A DNA stretch of 64,000 nucleotides from Tomocerus qinae. Lineage: Eukaryota > Arthropoda > Collembola > Entomobryomorpha > Tomoceridae. The notes under the pieces were generated by a model, which worked only from the letters and a program-made list of their open reading frames with translations, made no database searches and was not told where the DNA came from. Of this stretch, positions 37,570-48,600 are shown piece after piece. A program made the position numbers and the translations under genes. The DNA lies in assembly GCA_020055645.1 (NCBI GenBank), contig CM034546.1, positions 91,202,001 to 91,266,000 of the forward strand, given 5' to 3'. The first letter of the stretch is position 1, and every line of letters begins with the position of its first letter.

Positions 37570-39549
37570 TTAAGGTAAATTCATTGAGCTTACTCTGTTA
37601 TTTGTAAAATTGGTTTTGATATTATGGCGTGAATTAGGTCTTGCAGTAAGTTTAGATTCTTTAAATTCTACATATGCAAGGTTAGATTGAAACTTTTTTG
37701 TCATTTCTGCAATTCTGGTGGTATGATTTTGAAACCTTAATTTTGTATCGACAAGGACAAAGTTTTTTAAAGGAGTTAACTTAAATATGGTTAAAAAACG
37801 GAATATGGACAGAAACTTGCTGAATTGTTCGTCTGAGGAGCTACAATAAGATACGGCCAGATTTTCTAGTTTTTTGAAGCAACATAAAAAACGAAAAATT
37901 TGCCATGAGTTAATAATAAAGTAAGAAACATCAAAAGTTCGCAAACTGCTTGGTAGTTTGTTTACATTTAAAAGTTTAGATAAACTAATTGTTTCATGCT
38001 TTCTTCCCACAATAGACAAACGCTGAAGTTTACGGCAATTTTTAAAAATCTTTAAGTCTAAATCCAAACATGTCCCCTTGTCATCAATATGGACAATATC
38101 TACTAGAATGATAGTGGTGAGAGTGAAACGGTTATTCCACAAAGCGTCACAATATAAATTCCAATTCGATCTATTCGTGAAGATATCTAAAAATAGAATT
38201 TTTAAGTTGATCATGGAGAAGTGGAAAAATTCCTTCCAAACTTTGAAGCAGTTTCCATTTATTGTTAAGTGCACTTTAGATAGCCGTGGAAAGGGTTTCC
38301 AGTTGACACCTGGATTGTCTTCATCAGAATCACTAGAAGATGATGAACTGCTGCTGTTATCATCTAATGGAGTTGGGGTCAAAATATTAGGTTTGGTCAA
38401 AGATACACTCAAACGTCTTTCCTTCTTGCGCTTTGCATCTGCATCTAAAGTTTCGTTGTTTTTAATGTTGTATACTTCTGTGGATGATAAAGGAAATATC
38501 AGGGTTTTGTCTTGGTAAAGTTGCTCTGGTGTAATCCCCAAATAATTTTCTCTGATACTTATGTGTAAATTTTTCAACCAACGTAAATTCTTCAGCACAA
38601 ACTCACTAACAGCGTGATGGCTGTCTCTCAACATTCTTGATTGAAATTTATTGCAGATGGAAATATTAATTGAAGTGAGACGGACGTGGTTTACTGTTCC
38701 CAGGAGTCCTTTTAAATTTGCTAGAAGACATTCTAACTCTTTCTCCGAACGGGCAAAACCGGTGTATTTAATTTGTTTCAGATGCTCAAATTTTTGGACA
38801 TTTTGACTTATTGGAAAGTAAATTCTCCCTGAACGAAGAAGTGCCTTCTGCATTTCTATATTCAGCTTGACAATATTATTGCAGTCATGCATGAAGTAGT
38901 AGAAGTTTTTATGAGATATCACTCCAGTTAAGGAAAATTCCGTGAGAAGAGCAGGGTGTGCAAGAAAGTCCTGTCGCAACTCCTTTGTTAGCGATATTAT
39001 CTCCAATTTTCGAATTCCTATCTCTTCATACCATTTCAACTGGTCCTCTTCGTCCTCGTCATCTTCAATTACAATATTCAATCCTAACCTGTGGCTTATA
39101 TCGAAATTGATTTTGAAGCAAGTTAATCGCAGATTTAAAAGGTCCTTTACTGGCACACGTTTCCATATCTCTACACGAACCTGGTTTTAATTATTATACA
39201 AATCTATTTCTTTTTCTTGATATAGTTTACTGAGAAATAGTTGAAAAATTAATTTATACTTGTGGTGAGAGCTGGAGAATGTGGAAGTCACGTTCACTGT
39301 TATCACCAATGGACTCCTGGTATTCTACAATTGGTTATCAAAGTTGTCTTTAAAATATTATCAGTCCTATGCAACAAGTAAATGACCAAAATCATGTGCA
39401 TTATCCTGTAATATTTCTATGCTGATAATATGATTTACTCTGCTACTTTAAAGGAAACTAAGTAGTGTGCACTTACTTGATTTCGAACGTTTTCCTGCCC
39501 TTAATCCACCTTTTGATTTGGTTTTAGTCAAATTACTCTTAGAAAGCAT
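37570..39549 (-). CDS. F-box/LRR protein
   Basis: Three exons (39549-39477, 39324-39260, 39180-37570) give 582 residues. The F-box straddles the second intron: LQLSPQ/VRVEIWKRVPVKDLLNLRLTC near residues 40-72, matching the LPxEvxxxIFxxLPvkDLlnlrlvC pattern that binds SKP1. The rest is a series of irregular leucine-rich repeats, interrupted near residue 265 by a run of eight Ser followed by acidic residues (DSDEDN). It should act as the substrate receptor of an SCF ubiquitin ligase; the substrate is unknown. The first exon is Lys/Ser-rich and could carry a nuclear signal. It resembles the partial gene at the left window edge in layout, but the two are not obvious recent duplicates. Confidence 0.8.
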
Positions 39550-40049
39550 TATAAATGGAATTTAATATGTATATGTAGTATACAACAAAATATTGACGAT
39601 CAAGTGAACTTAAGTGAAGTAATCATACTAACTTGCCTGCGTGATAGTCTACATAATTTCGTAAAATGTTGATTTCCTAATAACTATTAATGCGAACTAA
39701 TGTATAATACTAAGCAATTTCATACTAAATTGTGAATCTACATTCATTTTTAGCAATATTTAGCACTCATCTCATAATATTAAATTATTGTAACATTATT
39801 ATTACTTCTCTCAGGTTGCTATGCACGGTCAACAATGCGTGCAGAAGCCCACGGCCAACGGGTATGGCTGGATTTATATGAAAAATTAAAATAGCGATAA
39901 ACGTTTATTTTCAGTCAATTTGTACAATAAAGAATTAAATTAATGTTCGTATTTGTTAAATTACATTATGCATATTCACAAATTAAGTCACATGGATTTA
40001 CAGGGCATCTCAGGGAAAAAGTGATTTCTTATTGTCGAGTTTGACAGAC
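39550..40049. other. Intergenic DNA
   Basis: Promoter side of the F-box gene and 3' side of the desaturase. AATAAA on the minus strand at 39909-39904 may be the desaturase poly(A) signal. Confidence 0.45.
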
Positions 40050-42784
40050 TCATCCTCGTTTAGCCTTCATAGTTCCATTTGAAATAGGATTACTTACGTT
40101 TAAGCCCTTTCTCAGTATTTGTTCGAGGGGAGAGTCGCCTTGAAAACTAGAGGGTTGGCGGAAAGAACCGCCGATCTTGTCCCAAAGGGTAAAAAATTGG
40201 CCATAATTATAATTGTAGAACAAATGATGGTCTGTGTGATGAGCTGATCCGTTTACGAAACTGCGAAGAATTTTAGGAACCCTGTAGTCCCCATCATGGA
40301 TTGAAACAGTCCAAATATTAACGAAAAGGAACATGGCCAAGTATGTAAATTTGTGCATAGGAAATAGAAATACGTAAATATGGTATGGGCTGCTTTGAAG
40401 AAATCCATCGATAGGATGAAATGCATGCGATGCAAAAGGTGTAGAAACCTATGATTGAAAGCAGACGATAATATTCGAAAATTACTGAAGTGATACACTT
40501 GTTTATGAAATATTTAAATTTTAATACCTTCCACAAGTGATGCACTTTATGAAAACGTTTGTAAGCACTTGGGGAATGCAATCCTCGATGTATCCAGTAA
40601 ATTAAACAGTCAGTGAACAGAATAAAAGTTACAACGCTAAAGACGACGGCGGCCCAACCTGTACATTTACATTTTAACGTGACTAATTTCCTTTAGATAT
40701 ATGTGTGTTACATCGATTGATTTTCACATCCGTCTATGAGTATAACATTAACAGTGCATAACAACTTTGTGGAACATACCGAACCTAGAATCGCTCACGG
40801 AGTCATATAACTTGGAATAGCCCCGGACTTCAAACATAAAGCAGCAAACAGACAAAAAGGACATGAGTGGGACGGAAGAACACGCCACTGCTATTTCTTT
40901 TCTGATTTGATCCTGCAATGTACCAAGACTCTTCCATTAATGTCATATTTTGGAAACATTTTACAACCTTATTACGTTTCTCGCACTCTACTCATACATA
41001 TTAAACATTATAAAGAAACAAGGAGGACAGAGAGTGAAGATAGGACTGATTTGTAAAGCGAGCACAGTAATTTTGTGCACATGCTCGGGATACAAATCTG
41101 TATCCCGAGCACACTAGGCCAAATGTGCTCGGGATACAGATTTGTACTCCGAACACACCAAGCCAATGGTGCTCAGGATACAAATCTGTACCCCGAGCAC
41201 ACCAAGCCAAGTGTGCTTAGGGTACAGATTTGTATCCTGAGCACACCAACCCAACTTACGGGAAGCCGACAGACTGCGGGCAGTGAAGTCAACCATAAAA
41301 ATATATCTTAAACCATAAAAATATATCCCAAACCATAAAAATGTATCTTAAACCATAAAAATAAATCCCAAATCATAATAAATAAATCCCAAATCATAAT
41401 AAATATAGGCTAAACTGCAGTTATCCGGCCAGGTTTTCTATTGAACCCCTAGACCCCGAACCCCTGAACCCTGAACCCCTGAAACCTGAATCCCGAGCCC
41501 CACTATAGTCACGTTATGGACCACCCGTCACTATTTTCGCATTTTCTAACCTAACCTAATAAAAATGAATATAATAAATGTTTGGTTGTTTCAATTTTAA
41601 TAGGTTAGGTCAAAAAAGAAGCAAGTATTTTCAAAACAAGTCACTATTTGCTTCTTTTTTGACCTAACCTAATAAAATTGAAACAACCAATCATTTATTT
41701 TGTTCGTTTTTATTAGGTTAGGTTAGAAAAAGGCGAAAATAGTGACGGGTGGCTCATAACGTGACTATAGTGGGGTTCGGGGTTCTGGGGTTCAGGGTTC
41801 AATAGAAAACCTAGCCGGATAACTGCAGTTTAGCCATGAATATATCCCTAACCATAAAAATAAATCCCAAATCATAAATTTTTCCCAAACCAAATTATTT
41901 TTATTATTTAGAAATTATTTTATTATTTAGGAATTATTTTTATGATTTAGGAATTATTTTTATGATTTAGAAATATTTTTTTTCGATCCATTTTTAAGTT
42001 TTGTTAGGGATATATTTATTATGATTTGCGATTTATTTTTATGGTTTGGGATATATTTTTATGGTTTAAGATACATTTTTATGGTTTAGGATATATTTTT
42101 ATGGTTTAAGATATATTTTTATGGTTGACTTAACTGCCCGCAGTCTGTCGGCTTCCCGTAAGTTGGGTTGGTGTGCTCAGGATACAAATCTGTATCCTAA
42201 GCACACTTGGCTTGGTGTGCTCGGGGTACAGATTTGTATCCTGAGCACCATTGGCTTAGTGTGCTCGGAGTACAAATCTGTATCCCGAGCACATTTGGCC
42301 TAGTGTGCTCGGGATACAGATTTGTATCCCGAGCATGTGCACAAAATTACTGTGCTCGCTTTACAAATCAGTGAAGATAGGTACTTTGAGAATTTTACTT
42401 TTTCACAAGTAATAAAAGCTGGGTGATACTACTGTATATGTATAGTATTGGGTGTTTTGGATCACAACAAAAATATAATAATAGTATTACTATTTCATAA
42501 AGATTGAATTAGACCTAAACATTGAACCTCAAAAAACTAGTGTACAAGAAAGCAATGTGAAACTTGTAAATTACTTTAAGGAACAATGGGTGTTTCATTA
42601 GTCTTTTGTCGAATATGAGCAGGAAATTCAACCCGGCAGTCAAAAAATAGAGGAAGTAGCCTCCAATCGTTACGACAATAAGCAGAGTGATAAATTGGCG
42701 TAGAATGGAATCTTCTGGCCATGATGTACTGTAAATGTACGGTGTGAAAAAATGATTGTCACAAAAATGTAAAACTGTATCCAT
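40050..42784 (-). CDS. SC5D: Sterol C5-desaturase / lathosterol-oxidase-like membrane di-iron enzyme
   Basis: Four exons (42784-42575, 40912-40780, 40658-40528, 40448-40050) give 290 residues. The three histidine clusters of the fatty-acid-hydroxylase superfamily are all present: HRGLH, HKVHH and HTDHH. There is also HAFHPIDGF between them, and [20 protein letters not shown] closing the domain, which is the SC5D/ERG3 pattern. Several hydrophobic helices ([35 protein letters not shown]) place it in the ER membrane. Vertebrate SC5D puts the C5 double bond into cholesterol precursors. Arthropods do not make sterols de novo, so here it may act on dietary sterols or another lipid; that is inference. 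Intron 1 is 1.66 kb, swollen by the foldback element at 41045-42372. Confidence 0.88.
41045..42372. mobile_element. Mutator-like foldback transposon, 1328 bp
   Basis: The element is one near-perfect inverted repeat from end to end, starting ACTGATTTGTAAAGCGAGCA and ending with its complement, with a centre near 41640. It is flanked by perfect 9-bp duplications GAAGATAGG (41036-41044 and 42373-42381); 9-bp duplications and very long terminal repeats are typical of Mutator-like elements. Each arm carries four to five inverted GTGCTCGGGATACAGA-type subrepeats, then tandem CCATAAAAATATATCC units, then AACCCCTGAACCCTG units and two CCTAA units. No transposase frame exists. The intact arms suggest a recent insertion. 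Confidence 0.85.
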
Positions 42785-45500
42785 TTTCAGTCTTGCACTT
42801 AAAAATATAGGTTGTATTATAATATTCTAAATTTTTCCAATTTTCTCCTACGTGCACTTCTGATATTTAGTATGTGCTTAAAGTTATTAAAATTTGTACA
42901 TCATGCGGATGCTGAATGTATCTGTTGTATCTGTAGAACTAGATATTATTTTGGTGCTCCTTTGTCCTTTGTACTGCATGTCCGTTGTTCGTCCAGTTAC
43001 TACTTGACTTGAGATGAGAGCAATTCAATAGGAAATTCAGAATAAATAAAGTTGCCTTCTTCTGTGACGTATGCATGTGTTTAATAGATATAACAGAGAG
43101 ATAATTTTGTATCGTGCTTGATCCACGTACAACTATTCACTACTCAGTGAAGTGCTAACGAATGTATAGGGAAGAACTGGATAGCTGAACATGTACATGA
43201 CTTCATATGCTATGTACTCACCATGGAACTGCATAAAATTGTTTGCTTAACTCGCTTAGCCTATTCTGGCATGTACTAAAGAACAAGCCCATTACATAGA
43301 AATATCTAAATAAATTAATGAAGTTCTATCTCATTGGCATGTAGCTTGATATACATAAATATTCATACATATATGTACCAGAAACAAAAGTATACAAACA
43401 TTTAATTTGCACGCTACTACTTTCCTGGATCTCAATCTACGCTTTAATTATTTTTCATATTTTCTCGTTGATAAATATAAGGTATACGTACATACGAAAC
43501 AATTTTAACTGCTATAGAGTATACAGGTCGAATTTTTGTGACAGTAGGAATGAGAAACGATCTAATTGATTTCCTGAAGGAATTAATAACTCAATTTAAG
43601 AACCAAATAGCTTTTTAAGAATAGCAATAAGATTTAACATTCCTTCATCAATAATTAATACTATCATTGACCATTGACCAAAACAAAAATTATAACAAAA
43701 AAGTATAAAAATGTCATCATAAATCTAGTAACAATATATTCAAAATCTGCGCATCTTCCGTCGTGAATGCGATTTATTAATATACCGAAATAAAAATAGA
43801 GAGAAAAATACACAGAAATCATAAATAAACGCTTATAGAAAACGGAATTACAAATTACAAAGTAATACTTTAAGTGGGTAATGCGTACATGTATGTATGT
43901 ACTAGGACATAGGAATAATAAACTGCAAAATGGCTTTATTTGTGTTTACATCAACAAGATATAAAAAATCGCCTATGAAATATATAAAAATTTGAAAATA
44001 TTATGAGGATGTTGAAAGATTGGAAGAATGAATGAGCTGAAGAACCCACTACACAACGACGGACTCCTTCTTAGTTTCTAATGTGCATTTGGAATGGTGG
44101 AAGTATATATCAACCAGAAAAAGAATAAGAAAAAGCAGTTGTCCTTCGGATATCAGTGTATAAAAAGTATCTCCATTCTTCAATACAAAAATGCTTTTAC
44201 TTGCACAGTATAGTATGTCATTAGCCATATAGCCCACCAGTTACATTGCAACCTTAATGATTCTAAAATACAGATCAACTATATTAGTCATCATAACTAA
44301 AATAGCCATACATTATTTATTTTGCTACTATATGGTATGACCAAAGAGGTTCTAATTTATACAGGTTTACAACCTCTTTGGGTATGACAAATAGAATAGA
44401 ATGACAAATATTTCTACCAATACTATCAACTTGGGTATTGAGTTGGGCATTATATATAACTCCTGCCGCCCGACACGCTTTTTATTTCAACTCAAATGCA
44501 ATTTATAAAATACATACTTTTGCATGTGACAATAAAGGAATATTAAATTGCACATGATTATTTGCATAGTATTACTGTACTTACATTATTGCAAATAGGA
44601 TAGATTAGTTTAGGTAGATATAGGCACATTATACACATAATATTATATACCTACCTATACAGAAACCTGGATTAAACCGTGATTAAACCTATATTATGTA
44701 ATGTTTCTCCCTATTTCCCCCACTCGAACAAAAAGGCTAGTTGTACTTTGATAAGGACTAAGGTCCTATCTCTCTGTCTCTGTCTAGTGTCTACTCTCAA
44801 ACTCAAAACTATCAATCTAAACTCTGGTATGCTTACTGCTTACTATTCTACGGACTCAGTATACTCAGCTTAGTATTTAACTTACTTTAAATTACCTTAC
44901 CTAAACTTACGTCCACGCATTCATTCATAACATAACTTACAAACAGAAATGCTGCAAGCATAATCAAAGCTATTTTATCCCAAAGAAATGAACTCAGCTA
45001 TCTCATTACAAAAATTTTGACGATTACATAATTTTGTACACCATCGACCATCGCGCATCGCATTTTCTTGGTATTAGATCATTATGATGATAAGAATGAT
45101 AACGAATTGACAGTGTGACTAATACTGATCCTGCGACGATTTTAGGAGCGAGTGTGAAAAATGAAATTCACCTTGGATTTTGGTGGGAAGTCTTAATCTG
45201 CGATTTCTCTATTGTTGTTATTCTTTCAGTTGTGTGTGTTATGTTAAGTTTAGTAAGTTTAGTCGTCAGTTCATCAGTTATTCAGTATTTTATTCAGTTA
45301 TGGAGTACTGCTAGTTCTGGTTGGATTGGATTTCGATTTATGGTTACCATTACCATTTTACTTTTCCTCACACTCATGGTTCAACAGTCAACACTAGACA
45401 ATATTATTACAGAACAGTTAATAGCTAACAAGCTAACCATTAACTAATCAAGACTTCCTGTATTCTATTCTTATTATTTCATAATAAGAGAATCAAGAGT
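42785..45500. other. Intergenic DNA, 2.7 kb
   Basis: No supported gene. A perfect 11-bp stem, CCAAAGAGGTT with its complement after a loop of about 20 nt, lies at about 44342-44382; its meaning is unclear. The 110-codon frame at 45115-45447 is hydrophobic but has no ATG and no splice context. Confidence 0.45.
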
Positions 45501-45659
45501 CGGAGTCAAATTTTTGAAAATCACCTTAGCTACTAGCTAATTTTTATTTAAAATCCCTCTCCTTTCCCTTAGCATAAAATTGTACACTGTAGGTACCAAA
45601 GGTATCAATTCGGTGTATTATCATACTTTTCAATAGTGTAGTTGGATTTGAAATTATTG

Positions 45660-48600
45660 GAAAAGGCTATAGAAGAAGAAGTAGTCGTGTATGAAAGCCG
45701 AAAAGTCAAAGGTAAGTTCTGTATATTTTTTGATTTTTATATTTAGTCATTAGTAAAGTAGAGCATTAAAATTTCTTAGAAGTCAGAAGTAGAAGTACGA
45801 GTGACGAGAATAATATTATTAGGTGGGATGGGACCAAACGGGCCGCAAATTCCCACAGCACCACTATATCTCGAAATATTTGGACGTGACTCCCCAATAT
45901 TTAATCGGATCTTTATCGGATGTGACCTAAAGGTCACGTTACCACCCTCCACACCCTCACTCCCTAACCTAACCTAACCTAACCTAACCTAACCTAAATG
46001 AAATAAACATAATGACCAATTATATATCACTCGCGCCCCGCGTAGTAAAATAACCTTGCATATTTTACACGCTGGGGCTGCCTTCGGCAGGCTCGCTCAT
46101 ATAATGACAAATTTACGGCAAGGTTTGCTGGCGCCGCTCGGGGGTCGGCTTCGCCGACCGCCCTCGGGCGCACGCAAACCTTGCCGTAAATTTATATCAT
46201 TATATATCACTCGCGCCCCGCGTAGTAAAATAACCTTGCATATTTTACACGCTGGGGCTGCCTTCGGCAGGCTCGCTCATATAATGACAAATTTACGGCA
46301 AGGTTTGCGGGCGCCACTCGGGGGTCGGCTTCGTGTAAAACCGGTGGAATGTCATTTTGGCCCATACACCCGTCGGGGTGGGAAGAGTGGAAACGTGACC
46401 TTCAGGTCATGTCCGATAAAGATCCGATGAAACATTGGGGGGTCACGTCTAAATATTCCGAGATATAGTGGTGTTGTGGGACTTAGAAATTTGCGTCCCG
46501 TTTGGTCCAATCCAACCTTATTAATAAGCTTCAAATTAGGGGTGGACCGAATATTCGGTTCGGTGTTCGGGTTCGGAATTGGTGGTTCGGCACTAAAATT
46601 GAGTATTCAGTTTGGTTCGGGAATCCACCGATTATTCTGTATTCGGCAAAAACCCGGTTCGGCCCACGCCTACTTGAAATTAGGTTTTTTAAATATGACA
46701 GATAAATCATGTGTCAGGGTGCCGTGTGACTACAGAGTAGTCTTACTGAATCGGTGACTGGAAAGTCAAACCAGCTAGGTGTCAAGTCAAGTGTCAAAAA
46801 CAGTGTACAAAATACCATTTACCACTTACTAGTGGTAAGTGGTTTTTAATGGTATTTAACGTTAAATACCACTGCCTAAAAAGTAGTGGTAAGTGGTATA
46901 AATGGTAAAAAAATAGTTTCATTTGAATTTCGTGTTGAAATTTTGAATAAATTTTGGTGTCAAAGTATAAAATGTTCATCAATCAGAGTAGGATTCAACC
47001 AATGGGGGCGCTAACAATCCTTGCCGATTGAGAAATTAATTGCAATTAAATTAGCATCAATTTTAAATGGGCGATACCAAATACAATCTTTCTTTCTTCA
47101 TTTTTTTTATAACTTTTGGTGTACAATCAAATAAATAGTTTCTAATTTAATTGATTAAGGGGCTATATAATTGGAAACATTTTATAGAAAATAAAGTTTT
47201 AAAACTTATATTTTAGGAAGTCTAGTGTATCTGTACTCAGCTGTCTAATCAATCGCTAAAATTTACCATTTTTACCATTAAATGCATTTTTATCATTAAG
47301 TGCATTTTTACCACTGTGATGGTAAAAAAGACTAAAAGAGGTAAATTTTGTACACTGGTCAAAAGGTATGCAGTATGTATTCAGTATTTACATTGTACCG
47401 TACAATGTAATTTGTTCGTATAGTAGTGTTGAATATGTCCGAAGTTTTCAAATGAAATATTACATTTCGTCCGTTCCTTATTCAGTGTCAACGTGCTCAG
47501 TTGCTCAGTATTCGACATACTGGGTTACATATTGCTGATTTAATTTAATGAATGTTAATATAATGTGCAACACATAATGACATTTTTGTATACCCGTTCA
47601 CGTTGATTATATTATATTGATGGTTGTTGATATAGAATGAAGTGAAAAGTAGATGATTTGAATCATTGATGGATCATAAGTTTAGATAGAAATAGTCAAC
47701 TGTGCAATGTATTGCCAATCACAACACAATTTGCCATTTTGTTTCATTGTTTGGGACAGACCAAGGATAGTATAGGGGCAGGCGAATCCTTACCCCAGCA
47801 GCCAAGTCAATATGAAAATCATTACTTGGTCATTAAAAACCAATTTGTTTGTTTCTTTGCTCCGCAATTAAGTAATTGTAGTATTAAATGAATTTTTAGA
47901 AATTTAAATTGCTATTTTGTATTTTCTCAGCTTCTAAAATGGATGGTGAACGAAAGCCCAGTCTTCAAAATGAAAACACATCGGCCCCACGAAAACGGAG
48001 CAGGTTATATCTGAATAAGTCTGGGATGAAATATGGATCAATGCTCCAGTATTTGCAAAAGAAGCCCAAAATAGAGGATAGTGATGTAAATGTAGTTGCA
48101 GACCGTTTTCTGTTACCCCGACAGACTAGTAGTAATTACGAAGAACCAATTACTTCCATTGTGGTCAGTGCTAATCAAGAAGATGACGACGATTGCGTGA
48201 TAATCGAAGAAGTGTCTCAACAAAGCAAGGCAAAGAAGATTGTGGTAATTGATCTTTTAAGTGATGATGACAGCAGGAATGGTTCGGACACTAGCAAAAA
48301 GGGTACTGCTCCCTCCGATAAAGATTTGCCAATCCACATCCCTGCTTCTAGGCTAAGACCTCAAAATATAAGACTGCCTTCGGAAATTCAACCTTTAAAT
48401 TTAACGTTCCAAACAAACTGCGAAAGATATATCGAACTTGATCCATGCGATAATGTTGAAACGAGTAGGAACTTAAACGAAGAAGAGGAAGTGAACCGAA
48501 TACACGACCATTGTGAGCCTAGCGAAAGATCGCAAAATTCGGAAATGGGGCTTTCAGAAGTCATTGATTTGACTATTGATGTAGTACGTCCAAATATTCA

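Larger units (their letters stand above)
45822..46517. mobile_element. Harbinger-like non-autonomous element, 696 bp, with telomere-type core
   Basis: Terminal inverted repeats of about 150 bp (left GGTGGGATGGGACCAAACGG, right the complement of GGTTGGATTGGACCAAACGG) are roughly 80 percent alike. They are flanked by TTA on both sides (45819-45821, 46518-46520), the 3-bp target duplication of PIF/Harbinger elements. Inside are eight CCTAA units and two 180-bp GC-rich direct repeats. No transposase frame. Superfamily assignment rests on a 3-bp duplication and is tentative. Confidence 0.6.

Noticed and set aside
41075..42303. Several open frames repeating [13 protein letters not shown] peptides
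   Set aside because: They are readings of the subrepeats in the foldback arms, present in mirror image on both sides.
45115..45447. 110-codon hydrophobic open frame
   Set aside because: Starts without ATG and the hydrophobicity follows from T-rich DNA; no splice or homology support.
45963..46002. True chromosome end
   Set aside because: Only eight CCTAA units, with unique sequence and genes on both sides; it is interstitial.
46056..46430. 124-codon open frame in the GC-rich repeat
   Set aside because: It is the translation of the 180-bp direct repeat (same peptide twice) inside a transposon-like element.
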